NCBI GenBank assembly: GCA_027488855.1
Contig: JAIYAV010000233.1
Coordinates: forward strand, 1 to 64,000
Direction of reading: 5' to 3'
Origin: Saprospiraceae bacterium
Lineage (GTDB): Bacteria > Bacteroidota > Bacteroidia > Chitinophagales > Saprospiraceae
DNA length: 64,000 nucleotides
This document shows positions 62,198-64,000 of the stretch, piece by piece. The translations under genes were made by a program, and so were the position numbers. Each line of letters begins with the position of its first letter. Position 1 is the stretch's first letter. A model generated the notes under the pieces. That model made no database searches. It saw only the letters and a list, made by a program, of their open reading frames with translations, and was not told the DNA's origin.

Positions 62198-62912
62198 TAT
62201 GTTTCAATATTTTGTTCAATCCAATGAATACTAAATCGGGTTCGTGTATCGCGCTGATGCTCAGGGTTTGTTGCAGTAGGGCGGCATCTCCTCCGGTAAG
62301 GATGGTTTTGCTGTGGCCTTCTGAAGTTGCCCATTTTTGACTATAACCTTCAATTTCGAGTGCGGTACCCAACAGCGCACCATTGTTCATTGCGCTTGGG
62401 GTAGAATCTCCAATCCATTCATGCAGTTTGTCCAACTCCACTTCTGGAAGCCGCGCAGTAAATTCATGCATGGCCCGCAGCCGCATTTTTAAACCTGGAG
62501 CAATGTTTCCTCCCAGGTAAACGCCCGCAGCACTCAAAAACTCGTAAGTAATACAACTGCCAGCATCCACCACCAGGCAATGCTCGCCAGGAAAAATGGC
62601 AAAAGCGCCTACCACTGCGGCAAGGCGATCTTTCCCCAGAGTTTGTGGGGTCTTGTACGCATTGCGGATGGGTAGTGGTGTATCCGCTTCCAGCTGTATG
62701 AGGCGACATTGGCTTTCCAAGCGCGTCAATTCGGTCTGTTCCATTCGCCGACCTACCGAACATAAGATCACATTCTGTACCTTATGGTTGGTTAGTAGCT
62801 GTAATAAATCCTCGATCGTCCATTCCACCCAGAGTTGGCGCAATACCAATGTGTCCCCCTCAAAGAGGGCGAGTTTGGTGCGGGAATTGCCAATGTCGAT
62901 CGTTAAATTCAT
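62187..62912 (-). CDS. coaX: type III pantothenate kinase
   Basis: 241 residues. ASKHA fold: TIDIGNSRTKLALF (phosphate 1), GKDRLAAVVGAF, VVDAGSCITYEFL (phosphate 2), GGNIAPGLKMRLRAMHEFTARLP, ILTGGDAALL (adenosine). Catalyses the first step of CoA synthesis, ATP-dependent phosphorylation of pantothenate. ATG at 62912. Leads a two-gene unit with the outer-membrane protein. Confidence 0.95.
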   Translation of the reverse strand: MNLTIDIGNSRTKLALFEGDTLVLRQLWVEWTIEDLLQLLTNHKVQNVILCSVGRRMEQTELTRLESQCRLIQLEADTPLPIRNAYKTPQTLGKDRLAAVVGAFAIFPGEHCLVVDAGSCITYEFLSAAGVYLGGNIAPGLKMRLRAMHEFTARLPEVELDKLHEWIGDSTPSAMNNGALLGTALEIEGYSQKWATSEGHSKTILTGGDAALLQQTLSISAIHEPDLVFIGLNKILKHNVE

Positions 62913-62935
62913 GCGTTAAGTAGTGGGGCAAAAAT

Positions 62936-63024
62936 AAGTGCTCATTTTTTCTGAGCCAGAGGATTAGATAAAAAACTTAAAATGAAGCGTTTATTTATCT
63001 AATCCTCTGGCAAAATGAGCACTT
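62936..63024. terminator. inverted repeat downstream of purH
   Basis: Left 62936-62970 (AAGTGCTCATTTT, then GCCAGAGGATTAGATA), right 62996-63024, perfect but for a 6-base insertion in the left arm. It lies 15 bases past the purH stop and 23 bases before the coaX start (both minus strand), so probably the purH terminator. Confidence 0.65.
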
Positions 63025-63039
63025 GTTTTTTTATTGCCC

Positions 63040-64000
63040 TTAATGCTTAAAATGCCGTACCCCCGTCATCACCATCGCCAGCCCGTGCGCATCCGCATAA
63101 TCCACACTGTCCTGATCGCGGATAGAACCTCCTGGTTGTACTACCGCCGTTACACCGGCTTCGTGGGCCAATTGTACACTATCGGCGAAAGGGAAAAATG
63201 CATCCGAAGCCATCACTGCACCATGGATGTCCAAACCAAAACGATTGGCTTTTTCAATGGCGTGGCGCATAGAATCCACCCGAGAAGTTTGTCCACAGCC
63301 CATGCCAATCAGTTGGGCATTTTTGGCCAAGGCAATTGCGTTTGACTTGAGGTGTTTGACGCATTTATTGGCAAAAATCATGTCTTTGATCTCTGGCGTA
63401 GTCGGTGCTTTTTTAGAAACGACTTTAAAATCGCTCTCCGTTTCGATTGCTAAGTCGGTGTCTTGCTCGATCACTCCATTGAGCAAACTGCGGAAATTGC
63501 GCGCTTGTACATCAAAGTGTTTGATTTTGAGCAAAATCCGGTTTTTCTTTTTCACCAAAAGCTCCGCTGCTGCTGGATCAAAATCGGGTGCCAACAAGAC
63601 CTCGTAAAATATTTCGTCTACTGCCTGAGCCGTAGCCAGGTCAACTTTTGTATTGGAAATCAAAATTCCGCCGAAGGCCGATACATTGTCCGCCTGAAGC
63701 GCAGCCTGCCAGGCTTCCAACACCGTAGGACGGGTGGCTACCCCACAAGCGTTGGTGTGCTTGAGGATGGCAAAGGTGGGCTCATCGTCCAAAAACTCTC
63801 GCATCAAAGCGACAGCTGCGTCAATGTCGACCATGTTGTTGAAGGAAATCGCTTTTCCCCCAAGTTTTTCAAACAACTGTTCCAAGTCGCCATGGAATAC
63901 CGCTTTTTGGTGCGGGTTCTCCCCATAACGCAGGGCTTCGTGTTGAATCAGGCTATGTTTGAACAAGGGTTCTTGTACTCCTCGGTTGAAATAATTAAAA
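63040..64000 (-). CDS. purH: bifunctional purine biosynthesis protein PurH, C-terminal part (5' end outside window)
   Basis: The frame is open to the window edge; the TTG at 63966 is internal, since upstream codons continue (FNRGVQEP). The visible part is the AICAR transformylase domain: LRYGENPHQKAVFHG, ILKHTNACGVA, NVSAFGGIL, GCGQTSRVDSMRHAIEKA, ASDAFFPFADSVQLA, VQPGGSIRDQDSVDYAD and the terminal GVRHFKH. The last two steps of IMP synthesis. The IMP cyclohydrolase domain lies beyond the edge. Confidence 0.95.
   Translation of the reverse strand, partial: FNYFNRGVQEPLFKHSLIQHEALRYGENPHQKAVFHGDLEQLFEKLGGKAISFNNMVDIDAAVALMREFLDDEPTFAILKHTNACGVATRPTVLEAWQAALQADNVSAFGGILISNTKVDLATAQAVDEIFYEVLLAPDFDPAAAELLVKKKNRILLKIKHFDVQARNFRSLLNGVIEQDTDLAIETESDFKVVSKKAPTTPEIKDMIFANKCVKHLKSNAIALAKNAQLIGMGCGQTSRVDSMRHAIEKANRFGLDIHGAVMASDAFFPFADSVQLAHEAGVTAVVQPGGSIRDQDSVDYADAHGLAMVMTGVRHFKH

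Overview
The window looks like chromosomal DNA of a Bacteroidota member of the Saprospiraceae, close to Haliscomenobacter. This rests on family content: PorX-type regulator, a type IX secretion sorting domain, SusC-like and OMP_b-brl TonB receptors, CRTAC1/ASPIC proteins, LytTR regulators with LytS-like kinases, several TAnnTTTG-type promoter boxes, and an iodotyrosine-deiodinase homologue of the kind characterised from Haliscomenobacter hydrossis. The genus is inference. No rRNA, tRNA or CRISPR array was seen.

Layout. 1-0.6 kb: tail of an IS630-type transposase running into a truncated gene. 0.8-10.4 kb: mostly minus-strand genes (FAD oxidoreductase, remnant of an alcohol dehydrogenase, lipA, lipoprotein, epimerase, cytochrome c, M1 peptidase, a GNAT-like/DNA-binding-like overlapping pair, Porin_O_P, thioredoxin). 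10.5-15.7 kb: plus-strand genes (deiodinase-like nitroreductase, NRDE/TANGO2, ATP-grasp, DUF5916 barrel). 15.8-18.3 kb: cytochrome and carboxylesterase. 18.4-20.9 kb: a two-gene Septu-like (PtuAB) defence operon whose ATPase carries an unassigned N-terminal region. 21.0-28.8 kb: DedA, PorX, HD phosphohydrolase, a glucosaminidase-like protein lacking the usual catalytic Glu, SH3 protein, DprA, alkaline phosphatase. 29-36 kb: TonB receptor and a peptide ABC importer (binding protein and two permeases, no ATPase here). 36.2-41.4 kb: TIGR01777 epimerase, a serine hydrolase/amidohydrolase fusion, a mobile-element scar, and an ECF sigma / small protein / ClpP operon. 41.5-49.2 kb: T9SS cargo, TonB receptor, two paralogous LytS-like kinases and a LytTR regulator. 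49.4-56.9 kb: Ycf48-like, CRTAC1-like and SusC-like genes. 57.2-60.7 kb: a three-gene ABC importer whose binding protein is fused to an OmpA peptidoglycan-binding domain. 60.8-64 kb: outer-membrane protein, coaX and the 3' part of purH.

The main candidates for new biology are the OmpA-tethered ABC importer (57248-60744), the extended Septu-like operon (18371-20935), the ECF sigma/small protein/ClpP operon whose ClpP tail is encoded by a dispersed repeat (39868-41388), and the overlapping GNAT-like/HTH-like pair (7613-8618).

Many gene junctions carry long inverted repeats of several sequence families. Two of them share a hairpin core but have different outer arms made of short repeated words. 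Two lie exactly between a binding-protein gene and its permease gene, where they could set expression ratios. All function calls come from reading motifs by eye; no database search was run.
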